Shown here in pieces: positions 35,728-45,618 of a stretch of DNA of 49,658 nt (position 1 is the stretch's first letter; each line of letters opens with the position of its first letter). A program made the translations under genes and the position numbers. Source of the DNA: a virus; the IMG/VR virus record IMGVR_UViG_3300008450_000058, positions 1-49,658 of that record. The stretch is one strand, 5' to 3'. The notes under the pieces are model-generated. The model did not search any database. It was not told the origin of the DNA and saw only the letters and a list, made by a program, of their open reading frames with translations.

Positions 35728-38700
35728 TATCCCGGGCAATTTATAATTTTATTCAAGTCATTAAGGGCATCTTTTGGATTCATAGATTGACCTTTCTGAA
35801 CTGCTTCAGTTTTAGCATCATTATCATCTAAAAACGTTGCCACATTATCATTTGTCTGAGTAATGACAATTGATTCTTCTTTGGTTGGTTTATACGGTGT
35901 ATCCATAGGTCCTCCTGGTTCGTCTTCATATTTGGCTGCATCAACAAAGATATCACTTATCTTGTTAGCTGGTACCTCTACCAGGTTGCCATCTTGTGTT
36001 CTTACTTTAATTGAGTCTTTAAGTATTTCAGCAACCACAACTTTCTCATTAGCCCCAATAATGCTTATAATAGTAGTCTTGCCTTTTTGCGTTGTTGTCG
36101 TGAACTCATCCATGGCAATTAGCTTACTATTTAATTTAACATTATTTATTGAAACTGACTCAATTTCTCCAATACTTAATTCAGTTTCTGCTTCTTCAAG
36201 TAAATTAACAAGATCTTTGTATTGCTCATCAGTGATACCACTACTTACTTTAGCTGCAAACAGTTCAGTATTTAATTCATCAAGTTCATCAAGATTAGCC
36301 ATCATGATACGCTCTTTAAGATCATTGTAAGTATCTACTTGATCTTGTCTTGCTCCTTTATTAACTGTAGGGTTAGGAGCATTAGTTCCACCTGTTGGTC
36401 CTGCTTCATCCTCAGTTGAATCTTCATCTGGTCTTATTGGACCTGAAGCTCCAGACTTACCATCTTTTCTAGGAATGATTTTACCAATTAGTTCCTCAGC
36501 AGTAGTATTTACTACTTCTCCATTCTCATCTAGTTGTTGCAGTTCCTGATTCTTGTAAAGCTTAACTGAGAAAGGCTTGTTACTTTCAAGAAGACTCATG
36601 TCATCATCTTCAAACAGTTTTTTAGTAGTTGGTCTACCCGCTTTCATGATTTTACCATCAGCAGAATCTGGATCATATTTAGCTTCAATTGGTAAGATTC
36701 CAATGTTAGTCTCTAAACCATATTGATTAAATACTAAGTTAGAGTAAGACATCTGCTGAAGGGTATTCTCAATTCTCTTATTGTAACCAATAGTTCCTTT
36801 GTTATTGTAAAATTGCCACTTACTATAGGTTCCTGTCTTAAGGTCAATGATGTGAATTTTACCATCACGGTCTGCTATAAGTAAGTCAATCTCTCCGGCA
36901 ATTCTACGTGTCTTACCATTTGCATCAACAACCTCTCCATAGACTACTATATCTGTAGCAATGAAGAACTCACCCTTATCTGCCCGTTCTTTAAGCTGTG
37001 TTAAGTAACCTGTCTTAGGATCAAAGAGTTCATCATAAGCTTCTTTAGTAATCCGCTCTTCATCAAATTCAGGAGCCTCACCATCAAATATACGTTTAGA
37101 CTGTTTATCCGTATAGTTACCTACTTTTTTTGAAGCCTCATATGATTGCTCTGCTGCAGTATTAAGAGCAAGCTTTCTTATCTCTTCTATGTCTACAGAT
37201 CCTGGTGTTGTAGTTGTTTGGGTAGTAGCTTCTAAAGCATCTAGTTGAGCATCGTATTTAGCATTGATTTTATCTGTTCTATCTATTGTTACACCTGTCA
37301 AAAACGCACCTATGTCAGCCATCCCCCTAGGTTGTCCATTTCTTTTTACAGTTTTACCATTTCTAAAATAGTAGGTATCTCCGTTTGGCTCAATTAATTT
37401 GTCTCCTTCTTGAAGTTGTTTTTCAAAATTTTCTTGTATCTCTCGATTTTTATCAGCTTCTACAGAAGAAAGAGCTTCTCCACTTTTACCTTTTCCACCT
37501 CCCAGTTCACTAAATCTAAAATACCTTGGTATTTCTATCTTAGCCGTAGCTAATTCTTCTTGCCTTCTTCTTTCTATTTCAACTTTCTTGGCTTCTATAT
37601 CAGAATCAGCGGAAGGAGTTAATTTATCTATTACTTTTACAACCTCAACTAATTTTGTTTTTTCTCCTACAGGTATACGTATTGCTGCCATCTCAGCTTC
37701 TAATCTAAGAGCATAGTATACAACAAGAGAACCAACAAGTGTATTTGGATTATTATTAGCTCTATTTTTTACTTCAGTAATTATCTTTTCTATTGGTATA
37801 TCTAAAACCTGTTGTATTTCCTCTTCCTTTAATCCAACTGCAATTTTTCTCAATCTTGCTTCTACATCAGCTCTTTTAGGATCTGCCTCTGGAGTAGGAG
37901 CAGTTGTTGGTGCACCACCCATGATAGTCATTGAATCATAGAATCCAAGAAGATCTCCTTCTATCTCATCAAATGTATAAGTACTGAATCCTCCTAGTTT
38001 ACCGTTATCACTTTCTTTAGTAGCTCTTAAGTCATCAACAAATGCTTTTATAGATTCTTCATTAAATCCTTTTATACCTATAGTAACGTCAAAGGCAGTA
38101 TTAAGAATAGCTAAGTCATTCTCATTCAATCCAAAAACATCATATACGCTCTTGATTGCATATGATACTCTCTCATGCTCTGTCCCTTTAATCATGTACA
38201 CATTTGGTACCTCTTGTGGATTGGCAGTATAGATAGCTGTATCAATACTTCTCTGGAAAGAACTTGCATTAGGTGTACTTGTATCAAATACTCTGTCTTC
38301 TCCGGCAATATTATACAGGTTGTCTCCTTTATACTCAACGCGGATACCTTGTTTAGTATATCTGATATCACCTTTTTTCCAAGCTCTATCATCTTCAGGT
38401 ATTGTGATTGATTTTAGATCTTGTTTCACAATATCCTTTTGATTCAACTGCATCACCTTGATCTTAGCAATTGCTGCTTTGAGTTCATCAGTGGCACCAG
38501 ACTGTAGTCTTTTATCAATCAGTAAGTTCATACCATTAATCATAGACTGTAAATCAAGAATTGCTTCAGTGTCTGCAGAATCTTGAATTTTCTTTTTCTT
38601 AATGGTTGCAATCTTAGCGTTAAACTGTTTAATAAAGTTTCTTAATTGAGGTACAGAAGTTATAGTAGATGTGTCATATGAAGTACCATCAAGAGTAAAG

Positions 38701-41700
38701 GTCATCTCATTAGCTTCAGTCTGAGCAGACTTGCTAATCTTTTGTTTCTCTTGGTATGCATCTACAATAAGTTTCCCTTTAGCAGACTTGATAAACTTAG
38801 CTAGACCGTTTTCTCTTTGACTGTCACTCAGTGTAGCAAAGTCATCTACTCCCATGTCTTCAACCATCATGGCTTCATATGCAGTCAAGAGTTGTTGATA
38901 CAGCTCCGGTTCTTTAGTCATGATGTCCGCTATGGTCATCTCTTCTACAACCGGTGGCTTCTCAACATTCTCCTGTGCAGCTAAGAACTTCTCTTTAAGC
39001 GCAATTCTTTTCTCAGTGTATCTATCTTCAATCTCTTTTACAGCAGCCTCATCAGCTACCATAGACATTCTGAACTTCTCACCGGCTACATATCTTTTGT
39101 TGTTATCTACAAGTTCACCAGCCTCATCTACTAACTGCTCATTCTCATCTTTTCTGACAATGATTCTTTCACCTTTACTATCTACGAGCTCAGCTTGTTC
39201 TCCAATAGCAAGTTCTTTTCTTACTTTGTTTAGAGTAAATGATTTGCTTTTAGCAGTAGGCTCAATGTTACCAGTAACAAGTCTTTCTTCAACTTTTGGT
39301 AAAGCATCAATCTCTGCCTGCATATCAGCTTCAAGTGCAGCTAGTTGTCTCTTGTATTCAGCATCCTGTATTTCTGTAGAAACTACAGTAGTATCATCTC
39401 TAAGAGCTGTAGCTCTTTCAAATAGATCAACTGCCGCAGCATACTTCTCACTATTCTGTGGTATGATTCTTTTGTTAGCAATATCAATAAACTCTTTAGG
39501 GATAGTGCGGTTGTTTTTCCACTCTACAAAGTCTTCAGGAGTAACTGCAATACCGCTATCAGCAAGCTTGTTTAATAGAGCATTGAACTCTACATCTTCC
39601 ATCTCACCTTTTACAATCTTCTCATAGTACTCAGCTCTTCTGTTGTAAAGATCTTTCATCCAAGCTTGGTTTCTTCTTGCTAGATCATTAAAGTTACCCG
39701 GGTCATGTAGAGTATTAATAGCCTCAACCATAGCAAGAGACTCTCTATAAAGCTTATAGTGGTCAGTAAGAAGAGTGAATCCTTGATCTATGTTTTCATC
39801 AAATACAGTATCTTCATTAATGTCAGCTACTGTTTTAAGATAATTAGCAAGAGATTCTTTTAATTCTCCAAGTACTTTTGCTTGGCTTTCAGTCCCATCA
39901 AGTGTACCCAATTGCTCATTGAAGATAGCTTCTACTTCTTCATCAGTAAGATCAATACCCAATTGTTTCTTAACTTCATCTCTATGAGCACTGTAGTAAT
40001 CAGCTCTATTGTAGAAGATATCAAATGCTTTAAACTTCTCAGCATAGTCTTCCATCTGAGCAAGCATTCTTTTCTTTTTAGCTAAGTCTTCTGCTGCTCC
40101 AGGTAATGTTGATTTAGCCTGTTCAGCTACCTCAATATCATTCTTAAGAAGTTCAATCTCATTCTTGATTTTTTGTGGTTGGAATATAAGACCCATCTCT
40201 CTTGCTCCCATATTCTTAAGAGTGGTCTTAGATAGAAATTCACTCTGAATGTCAACCATTCTTTGCATAGTATCTTCATAGGCCTCATTAAAAAATACAG
40301 CATTTTTAACAGCTCTGTCCCAACCTGCTTGCAAGCTTACAGCCTCTTCATACTCTTCACTATCTTTATCTAGTGTGCTTAAATAAGCATCAGTAACGGG
40401 ATTAGGTTTCTTTTGTTTATAATAATCATACTTCTTCTTGATGGACTTTATCTTATCAATACTTTTTGTAATTCTTGTTTTGTACTCAGGTATCTCACTC
40501 TTTTCAATGTTACCCATTGCTTCCATAAACTCATCTTCTGATAAGTCAAAGAATGAATTAAGATGATCCGTAAACACATCTGTAGTGTTTGTCTGAAGCA
40601 TCATTTCCACAGAGTCAATAAGACCTTCAAGCTCAGCATCCATTCCTTCTTTTTTAGAAGCTCTAGCTTTTATCTCACTTATAAAGTCTTGTGCACTAAG
40701 ATTAAACATGTTTGACTTGATAAAGTCTTTCATGTCAATGTTATTTAACACTTCAACAATACCCTCTGCCATTTTTTCTTTCTTCTCAACATAGTCTGTA
40801 TAACCTTTCTGGTCAAACATTCTATTCCATTGTTTAGATAAGAATGGGATAGAGTTATTCAATGGAGCAGCTAGCATACCCATGAAGAAACCTGAACCAA
40901 ATGTCTCAAGTCCTTTCATACTAAATTCTTCACCTATCTCTTTTTTAAAGTAGTCACTCTGTGTCTTACCAGCATATAAGGCTGCACCTCTTGCATACTC
41001 TTGTGCTCTTCTTGCTTTACTGTTAAAGCTATCTTTGTAGTAACCTTCATTAGTTCTAGAGATAATCTCTTGCATGTTTTCCTGAAGACCCTCAGATATG
41101 TTTGCTTTGAAGTAACCAATGGTCCCCGCAGCAGTTTTAAATCCAGGATTCTTCCACCAGCTTTTAGCTAAGTTCTTTAGATTAGTAGCCTCATAAGCAA
41201 ACTTCTTAGCAACATTATCATATACAATCTTACCTACGTTACCAAACTTACCACCACCTACACTAACAAAGTCATCTTGTACTGACTTGATAAACTTACG
41301 GATACCACCACGTGGTCCTGTGATATTATTAAATGTGATTTTGTTTGTAGCATAGATAAGACCTGCATTCCAATAGAAGGTGTTCCCAGAAGCATCCTTA
41401 GCTTGCCTCTGCATGTCTTGTTGAGTCTTATTATCAGGAGCCTCTCCTGTTAAGTTATAGTGTTCATTGTATAAATCATCATACACACTATTCTCAACCA
41501 TACCAGCTTCAAGTCTAGCTTCTGAAACTGCCATATTTACTGTACGGATATCTCTATATAAACCTCCTGCCGTCTTAAATGTAGCAGCTAAACCTGTAAG
41601 GTTATCTGCTTTAGCAAGTTGTAATGCTTCAAATGTATTCTCAAGTGGATTCAAGAATCTACCTACTTTACTTGTCAAACCTGCATTAACAGAATTCTTA

Positions 41701-42578
41701 AAGTTTCTTACAGCTTGAATACCTTTTAATTCAGACAATGAATTTCTCATTGCTTTGAATCCTTTTATTGCCGTACCAACACCTTTTATTCTTTCAAGAT
41801 TACGTATTGTAGCTGCTGCAAAACTTGTACCTCCTGTTCCTGGAGCAAGTAAAGCAGCTCCCATTTCTTCAAGTATAACTTCACTGATAATACCAACAGT
41901 ATACCCAAAGTTCATCACTGTATTATTGACAAACCCAAATACTCCACCTTTGCTTGATTGACCTATAGCAGCAGCCTCTTCATATAGTCTTGCATCTTCT
42001 AAGTCAGCTCCAGTAAAGTCACCTTGAAGCATTCTAAATAAACTTCTTGGCCCAGACGTAAAACCACTAGCAAGTAATGGAAAGAATGAGTGTGTCATCA
42101 TTCTACTAAAGTCATCCCATCTTGTAGTTCTAGCATTAAAGTTAGCTTCATTATCTCTTAGCGGAGAGAAACCAATTTCATCAAACTTCTCTTGACCATA
42201 TGCTTGATATCTCTTATAGAAAGCATTACCATCAGGTCCTGCATTATATGAATAGATCTTTGCATATGAATCTTTACTTTGACTAGCTTGACCAATAGCC
42301 TTAATAAGACTACCTTGTGCATTAATTACATCTTGTGCTGTTGCTTGTTTATTAGCATTAGCTGGTTTTCCAGGAGCACCAACTGCATTCTGTCTTACAT
42401 TCCTATTAGGCAATGAAAGATCAAGACCAGGCATTGCTGGAAAGTTGATTGGTGCATCACGCATTCTATCACCTTCAAAAGGACTTAATCCTTTTGGATC
42501 TATGATAGGTTGATTTATTTTTCCATACTCCGGACCAAGTGGATCTAGAGAGTTGAAACCTGGAGTATTATCTGCCAT
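35727..42578 (-). CDS. Giant virion protein with PD-(D/E)XK nuclease module
   Basis: This 2,283-residue protein precedes the RNA polymerase gene in the late operon. The N-terminal 150 residues are Pro/Asn/Gln-rich and probably disordered. Hydrophobic stretches near 209-253 (TVMNFGYTVGIISEVILEE, AALLAPG) and 556-580 (FFMGMLAAPLNNSIPFL) could insert in membranes. A very long helical and charged middle follows. Near 1860-1960 lies a nuclease-type core: E1896-I-D1898 in GEIDLLIADRDGKIHIIDLK with D1912-L-K1914, then a helix ENTLQQMSYSNLVFN, matching RecB/Cas4-like PD-(D/E)XK order. The C-terminus is acidic with PDEDSTEDEAGPTGG. The stop overlaps the polymerase ATG, so translation is probably coupled. 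Packaging and ejection with the polymerase is inferred. Its nuclease activity would need explaining inside a DNA-filled capsid. Confidence 0.85.
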   Translation of the reverse strand: MADNTPGFNSLDPLGPEYGKINQPIIDPKGLSPFEGDRMRDAPINFPAMPGLDLSLPNRNVRQNAVGAPGKPANANKQATAQDVINAQGSLIKAIGQASQSKDSYAKIYSYNAGPDGNAFYKRYQAYGQEKFDEIGFSPLRDNEANFNARTTRWDDFSRMMTHSFFPLLASGFTSGPRSLFRMLQGDFTGADLEDARLYEEAAAIGQSSKGGVFGFVNNTVMNFGYTVGIISEVILEEMGAALLAPGTGGTSFAAATIRNLERIKGVGTAIKGFKAMRNSLSELKGIQAVRNFKNSVNAGLTSKVGRFLNPLENTFEALQLAKADNLTGLAATFKTAGGLYRDIRTVNMAVSEARLEAGMVENSVYDDLYNEHYNLTGEAPDNKTQQDMQRQAKDASGNTFYWNAGLIYATNKITFNNITGPRGGIRKFIKSVQDDFVSVGGGKFGNVGKIVYDNVAKKFAYEATNLKNLAKSWWKNPGFKTAAGTIGYFKANISEGLQENMQEIISRTNEGYYKDSFNSKARRAQEYARGAALYAGKTQSDYFKKEIGEEFSMKGLETFGSGFFMGMLAAPLNNSIPFLSKQWNRMFDQKGYTDYVEKKEKMAEGIVEVLNNIDMKDFIKSNMFNLSAQDFISEIKARASKKEGMDAELEGLIDSVEMMLQTNTTDVFTDHLNSFFDLSEDEFMEAMGNIEKSEIPEYKTRITKSIDKIKSIKKKYDYYKQKKPNPVTDAYLSTLDKDSEEYEEAVSLQAGWDRAVKNAVFFNEAYEDTMQRMVDIQSEFLSKTTLKNMGAREMGLIFQPQKIKNEIELLKNDIEVAEQAKSTLPGAAEDLAKKKRMLAQMEDYAEKFKAFDIFYNRADYYSAHRDEVKKQLGIDLTDEEVEAIFNEQLGTLDGTESQAKVLGELKESLANYLKTVADINEDTVFDENIDQGFTLLTDHYKLYRESLAMVEAINTLHDPGNFNDLARRNQAWMKDLYNRRAEYYEKIVKGEMEDVEFNALLNKLADSGIAVTPEDFVEWKNNRTIPKEFIDIANKRIIPQNSEKYAAAVDLFERATALRDDTTVVSTEIQDAEYKRQLAALEADMQAEIDALPKVEERLVTGNIEPTAKSKSFTLNKVRKELAIGEQAELVDSKGERIIVRKDENEQLVDEAGELVDNNKRYVAGEKFRMSMVADEAAVKEIEDRYTEKRIALKEKFLAAQENVEKPPVVEEMTIADIMTKEPELYQQLLTAYEAMMVEDMGVDDFATLSDSQRENGLAKFIKSAKGKLIVDAYQEKQKISKSAQTEANEMTFTLDGTSYDTSTITSVPQLRNFIKQFNAKIATIKKKKIQDSADTEAILDLQSMINGMNLLIDKRLQSGATDELKAAIAKIKVMQLNQKDIVKQDLKSITIPEDDRAWKKGDIRYTKQGIRVEYKGDNLYNIAGEDRVFDTSTPNASSFQRSIDTAIYTANPQEVPNVYMIKGTEHERVSYAIKSVYDVFGLNENDLAILNTAFDVTIGIKGFNEESIKAFVDDLRATKESDNGKLGGFSTYTFDEIEGDLLGFYDSMTIMGGAPTTAPTPEADPKRADVEARLRKIAVGLKEEEIQQVLDIPIEKIITEVKNRANNNPNTLVGSLVVYYALRLEAEMAAIRIPVGEKTKLVEVVKVIDKLTPSADSDIEAKKVEIERRRQEELATAKIEIPRYFRFSELGGGKGKSGEALSSVEADKNREIQENFEKQLQEGDKLIEPNGDTYYFRNGKTVKRNGQPRGMADIGAFLTGVTIDRTDKINAKYDAQLDALEATTQTTTTPGSVDIEEIRKLALNTAAEQSYEASKKVGNYTDKQSKRIFDGEAPEFDEERITKEAYDELFDPKTGYLTQLKERADKGEFFIATDIVVYGEVVDANGKTRRIAGEIDLLIADRDGKIHIIDLKTGTYSKWQFYNNKGTIGYNKRIENTLQQMSYSNLVFNQYGLETNIGILPIEAKYDPDSADGKIMKAGRPTTKKLFEDDDMSLLESNKPFSVKLYKNQELQQLDENGEVVNTTAEELIGKIIPRKDGKSGASGPIRPDEDSTEDEAGPTGGTNAPNPTVNKGARQDQVDTYNDLKERIMMANLDELDELNTELFAAKVSSGITDEQYKDLVNLLEEAETELSIGEIESVSINNVKLNSKLIAMDEFTTTTQKGKTTIISIIGANEKVVVAEILKDSIKVRTQDGNLVEVPANKISDIFVDAAKYEDEPGGPMDTPYKPTKEESIVITQTNDNVATFLDDNDAKTEAVQKGQSMNPKDALNDLNKIINCPG

Positions 42579-42589
42579 CTTAAGTATTT

Positions 42590-45556
42590 TTAGAAACCAA
42601 GTAAACCTTGTTGGTTAAGCTCAAAGTAGTTAAGCATGTTATCTCTAAGAGCATTAGGGTCATTTGTAAAGTCAACTACTGGAGGTGCCATCTTTTCTTC
42701 ACCTGTTGCAGGATCAATATATGGATAAGTAACTGAGTACTGGTATGGACCAGCCGGTGAATTACTCTTTTTGATATTGATTGTAGAAGAAGGATTTTGC
42801 GGATCTGTATATGTATAACCTGTAGGACTATTAGAAATAATAGTTTCAAGAGGAGTTTGAAATGCACCTGTATACATACTATTAGTCATCTGATCTGCTG
42901 GCATGATATAAGAAATACCATTTTGCATAATAAGAGAATACTGTTCTGGACTGATAATACCAGTACCTTTTTTACCACCATCTGCATCTTTCTGATATAC
43001 AAATCCTTTAAGCCATTCAGCATCTGGAGTAATAATGATAGCAGCTTTCTCAACACTTCCTACAGCCATTGGTGCAACATCTATTCTGAAGTCACCCATT
43101 TTGGTTTTATTATTTTGTATTTCTGCAACAATGTTATCTAAGATAGCTTTACCTACATCATTTCTGCTTTTATCATCATAGTAATTCCAGTCTGATTTGG
43201 ATATACCTCTGAATGAAACTCTATTGTCTTTATCTGTACCCCAGTCAAAATTGTTTAAGTCACTAAGTACTTCACCAAATCTAGCCATGTTAGGTGTGTT
43301 AATACCTTTAGGTGTAATCCATGCAGATGATACTTCATATGCAAACTTACCAGTGCCACTCATTGTGCCAAACTTTTCTAAACCAATAACTGGTGCTTTA
43401 ATTTGACCAGATGTATAAATTTTAGAAAGTGCGTTTTTCATGGCTTCATAGTTTATTTCACGCTCATATCTATCTCCTGCTTTACGGTTCATGTCTCCGC
43501 GCATTTGACCAGCTGGATTTGCACCAACACCTGATATTCCACCAGCACCTGTAGCACCCTTAACTTTAAATCCATATTTTTCTATAGCCTCTGGAGGAAG
43601 AGCTGCATAGAAATCTTTTTCACTTCTTAAGTTACCTTCAATATCATACATGTATTTAGAATACTTGAAACCTTGTCTATAAAGTTCTGTTTCAGCTTCT
43701 TTAGCAGTCTTTTGTCTCCACTCTTGACTTTCATTTACATAACCAATGTAATCACCAAACTTAGTTGATGAACTCTTAAGTGTAGCTAACTGTGTAGAAT
43801 ATAACTTAAGGGCAGATGATTCAAAGTTTTGACCAATCCATCTATCCATGTTATTACGGATACCTTCAAGTTTCTTACCACCAAGTTCTCTTCTGATAAA
43901 CCAGTTAGGGCTACCATTAAGTTTAGACTGGAAAGTATTATAATCCATTCCAAGAATCTGCTTAGCTTGTTGTTTAGTCATTTGACCGGCAGTAACAAGA
44001 GTAGTTACCATTGTTGCAACATTTTGCAAGTATGGTTGAGCATGTTCTTTAGTTTCCATCTCACTAATCTGTCTGTCCATAGATCTAGCATTATAATTGC
44101 CAGATGCAGTACCGTCAGATTTTTTAGTAGTAGTTACTTTTGTATATGCTTCAATAGGAATAGCTCTACCATAATTAGGATTAGGTTTACCATCAGGTAA
44201 TGTAGGGTTAAGATCATACTGGTGTGTACCTGCTTCAACAAGAGCCTTATCCATGTTATTTTCTTTCTCACCTTTATTTCTAAGGCGTGTAGCTTCTAAC
44301 ATGTAGTTACCACGGATTTGAGCAAGAGCTCTATCATGCTGGAACTTCTGATCATTAACGGCATATGGGTTAGCTTCTATACTTGTCTTAGCATTACGGT
44401 ATGCATATATCTCTGCAGCTTCATCTAAGTCTTTCTGCATTAACATTGATGCCATTCCATTATCTACTTTCCATCTCAAAGATTTAAGATCTCCGTAAGG
44501 ATTAATCTTCCCTGAAGTATTTGCAGTAGCATTATCATTATCTCCGTTGAGCGTATTGTTATTTTCATCAGCACGTGCAAGTACTTTGTCATTAATCTCT
44601 TTAGCAGATCTGTATTGAGATAATGCCATTCTAGCTCTTGGAGATGCAGTACCGTTAGCTATTTGTTTCTCAACATCAGCAATCATGTTAGAGTAGTAAG
44701 TAGACTGCTCTTGTAACTGCTTATATCTTTGTTGACTTTGCTCTTTAAGCATGTCATAGCTTTCCTGCAGATATGCCATCTCAGCTTTATTTTCATCTCC
44801 TTCAAACTGTGCAGCATTTGAGTATGCATAGTTCTTACGGTTTACATAAGCTTGAGTCTTGTATACATCTTGAATTGCCGGATCACTTCCTAGTTGAGAT
44901 TCAAATAGTTTACTAAGTGGCTCAAGTACTTGCTCTCCATTCTTTTTTGTAACTACCCATCTACCATCAGGACTAAAGTCTACAGACTCAATGTTCAGGT
45001 CAGCTTCTTTTGCAATCTCTAAAGCTCTCTTATTTACATTTACATATGGTGTATACTGTATATTCTGAAAGTTAAGTGTCTCAGATATGTCAGACTTTCT
45101 AAACTCATCTCTCTGATAGTTCATAGCTGTAACACCATCTTGCCAATACATTCCTCTCATCTTCTCATCTTCTGAGTTTTTGTAAGAGTCAGCTCTACTC
45201 ATTTGATTGATGTAGTTCTTTGTATAGGCCATATCTTTCATCAGATATTGATCCTCATAGAAAGGCTTGAATACTTGTACCGCTTGGTCAATGTTTTGTT
45301 CTAGAGATAAATCAAGTCCGGCAACACGTTGCAAGTTGAAATCAATGTTCTTCATGATCTCTTCTTTTCTTACAACATTATCTTCATGTGTAAGATCTGC
45401 ATAGAAGTATTGCCCATATACTTTGTTTAAAGACTTCCATGCAGTATCATACTGCGTTTGCTTGGTCTGTAAAACATTTGCATACAAATTCAAATCCGGC
45501 TGGAATGGCTGGAATTGTGGAATGTAGTCTTGGACGCCTTGGAGGTACGTTGCCAT
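42590..45556 (-). CDS. Virion or cargo protein of crAss-like type
   Basis: This 988-residue protein starts MATYLQGVQDYIPQFQPFQP and continues with DLNLYANVLQTKQTQYDTAW and a YGQYFYADLTHEDN segment. From memory this N-terminus resembles conserved virion-associated proteins upstream of the RNA polymerase in crAss-like phages; I have no search to confirm it. The remainder is helical and Gln/Asn-rich (MLKEQSQQRYKQLQEQSTYY), with a Gly-rich stretch near 650 (GATGAGGISGVGANPAG) and a mixed C-terminal domain. No enzyme motif is visible. It follows a 62-base AT-rich gap with a palindrome and a promoter-like box, so transcription may restart here. The gap to the next giant gene is 11 bases. Confidence 0.75.
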   Translation of the reverse strand: MATYLQGVQDYIPQFQPFQPDLNLYANVLQTKQTQYDTAWKSLNKVYGQYFYADLTHEDNVVRKEEIMKNIDFNLQRVAGLDLSLEQNIDQAVQVFKPFYEDQYLMKDMAYTKNYINQMSRADSYKNSEDEKMRGMYWQDGVTAMNYQRDEFRKSDISETLNFQNIQYTPYVNVNKRALEIAKEADLNIESVDFSPDGRWVVTKKNGEQVLEPLSKLFESQLGSDPAIQDVYKTQAYVNRKNYAYSNAAQFEGDENKAEMAYLQESYDMLKEQSQQRYKQLQEQSTYYSNMIADVEKQIANGTASPRARMALSQYRSAKEINDKVLARADENNNTLNGDNDNATANTSGKINPYGDLKSLRWKVDNGMASMLMQKDLDEAAEIYAYRNAKTSIEANPYAVNDQKFQHDRALAQIRGNYMLEATRLRNKGEKENNMDKALVEAGTHQYDLNPTLPDGKPNPNYGRAIPIEAYTKVTTTKKSDGTASGNYNARSMDRQISEMETKEHAQPYLQNVATMVTTLVTAGQMTKQQAKQILGMDYNTFQSKLNGSPNWFIRRELGGKKLEGIRNNMDRWIGQNFESSALKLYSTQLATLKSSSTKFGDYIGYVNESQEWRQKTAKEAETELYRQGFKYSKYMYDIEGNLRSEKDFYAALPPEAIEKYGFKVKGATGAGGISGVGANPAGQMRGDMNRKAGDRYEREINYEAMKNALSKIYTSGQIKAPVIGLEKFGTMSGTGKFAYEVSSAWITPKGINTPNMARFGEVLSDLNNFDWGTDKDNRVSFRGISKSDWNYYDDKSRNDVGKAILDNIVAEIQNNKTKMGDFRIDVAPMAVGSVEKAAIIITPDAEWLKGFVYQKDADGGKKGTGIISPEQYSLIMQNGISYIMPADQMTNSMYTGAFQTPLETIISNSPTGYTYTDPQNPSSTINIKKSNSPAGPYQYSVTYPYIDPATGEEKMAPPVVDFTNDPNALRDNMLNYFELNQQGLLGF

Positions 45557-45576
45557 AGTTTAATATTCTATATATG

Positions 45577-45588
45577 TAAATATACTAA
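45577..45588 (-). promoter_or_regulatory. Candidate late promoter box (TTAGTATATTTA)
   Basis: TTAGTATATTTA on the minus strand is identical to the box at 22592-22603. It lies 20 bases upstream of the ATG at 45556, leaving room for a short leader. The upstream palindrome at 45597-45611 would cover the -33 region. Confidence 0.45.
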
Positions 45589-45596
45589 AATCTTAT

Positions 45597-45611
45597 AAGT
45601 TTAATAAACTT
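45597..45611. promoter_or_regulatory. 15-bp palindrome, possible operator
   Basis: AAGTTTAATAAACTT is a perfect inverted repeat of 7+1+7 bases in the 62-base gap between two late genes. It has too few GC pairs and no proper T-run to be a good terminator. Its location just upstream of a promoter-like box suits a regulator-binding site, but chance is not negligible in AT-rich DNA. Confidence 0.4.
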
Positions 45612-45618
45612 CTAAAGT

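Noticed and set aside
35728-35739. TTG at 35739 as start of the RNA polymerase fusion
   Set aside because: The ATG at 35727 overlaps the preceding stop as TAATG, the arrangement used by several genes here; TTG remains possible.
35863-36330. Plus-strand open frame of 155 residues
   Set aside because: Antisense of the acidic C-terminus of the 2,283-residue protein; Ser/Leu-rich and without neighbours on that strand.
38920-39627. Plus-strand open frame of 235 residues opposite the 2,283-residue gene
   Set aside because: Ser/Thr/Leu-rich antisense composition typical of a shadow frame; the minus frame is continuous, has domain structure and fits the operon.
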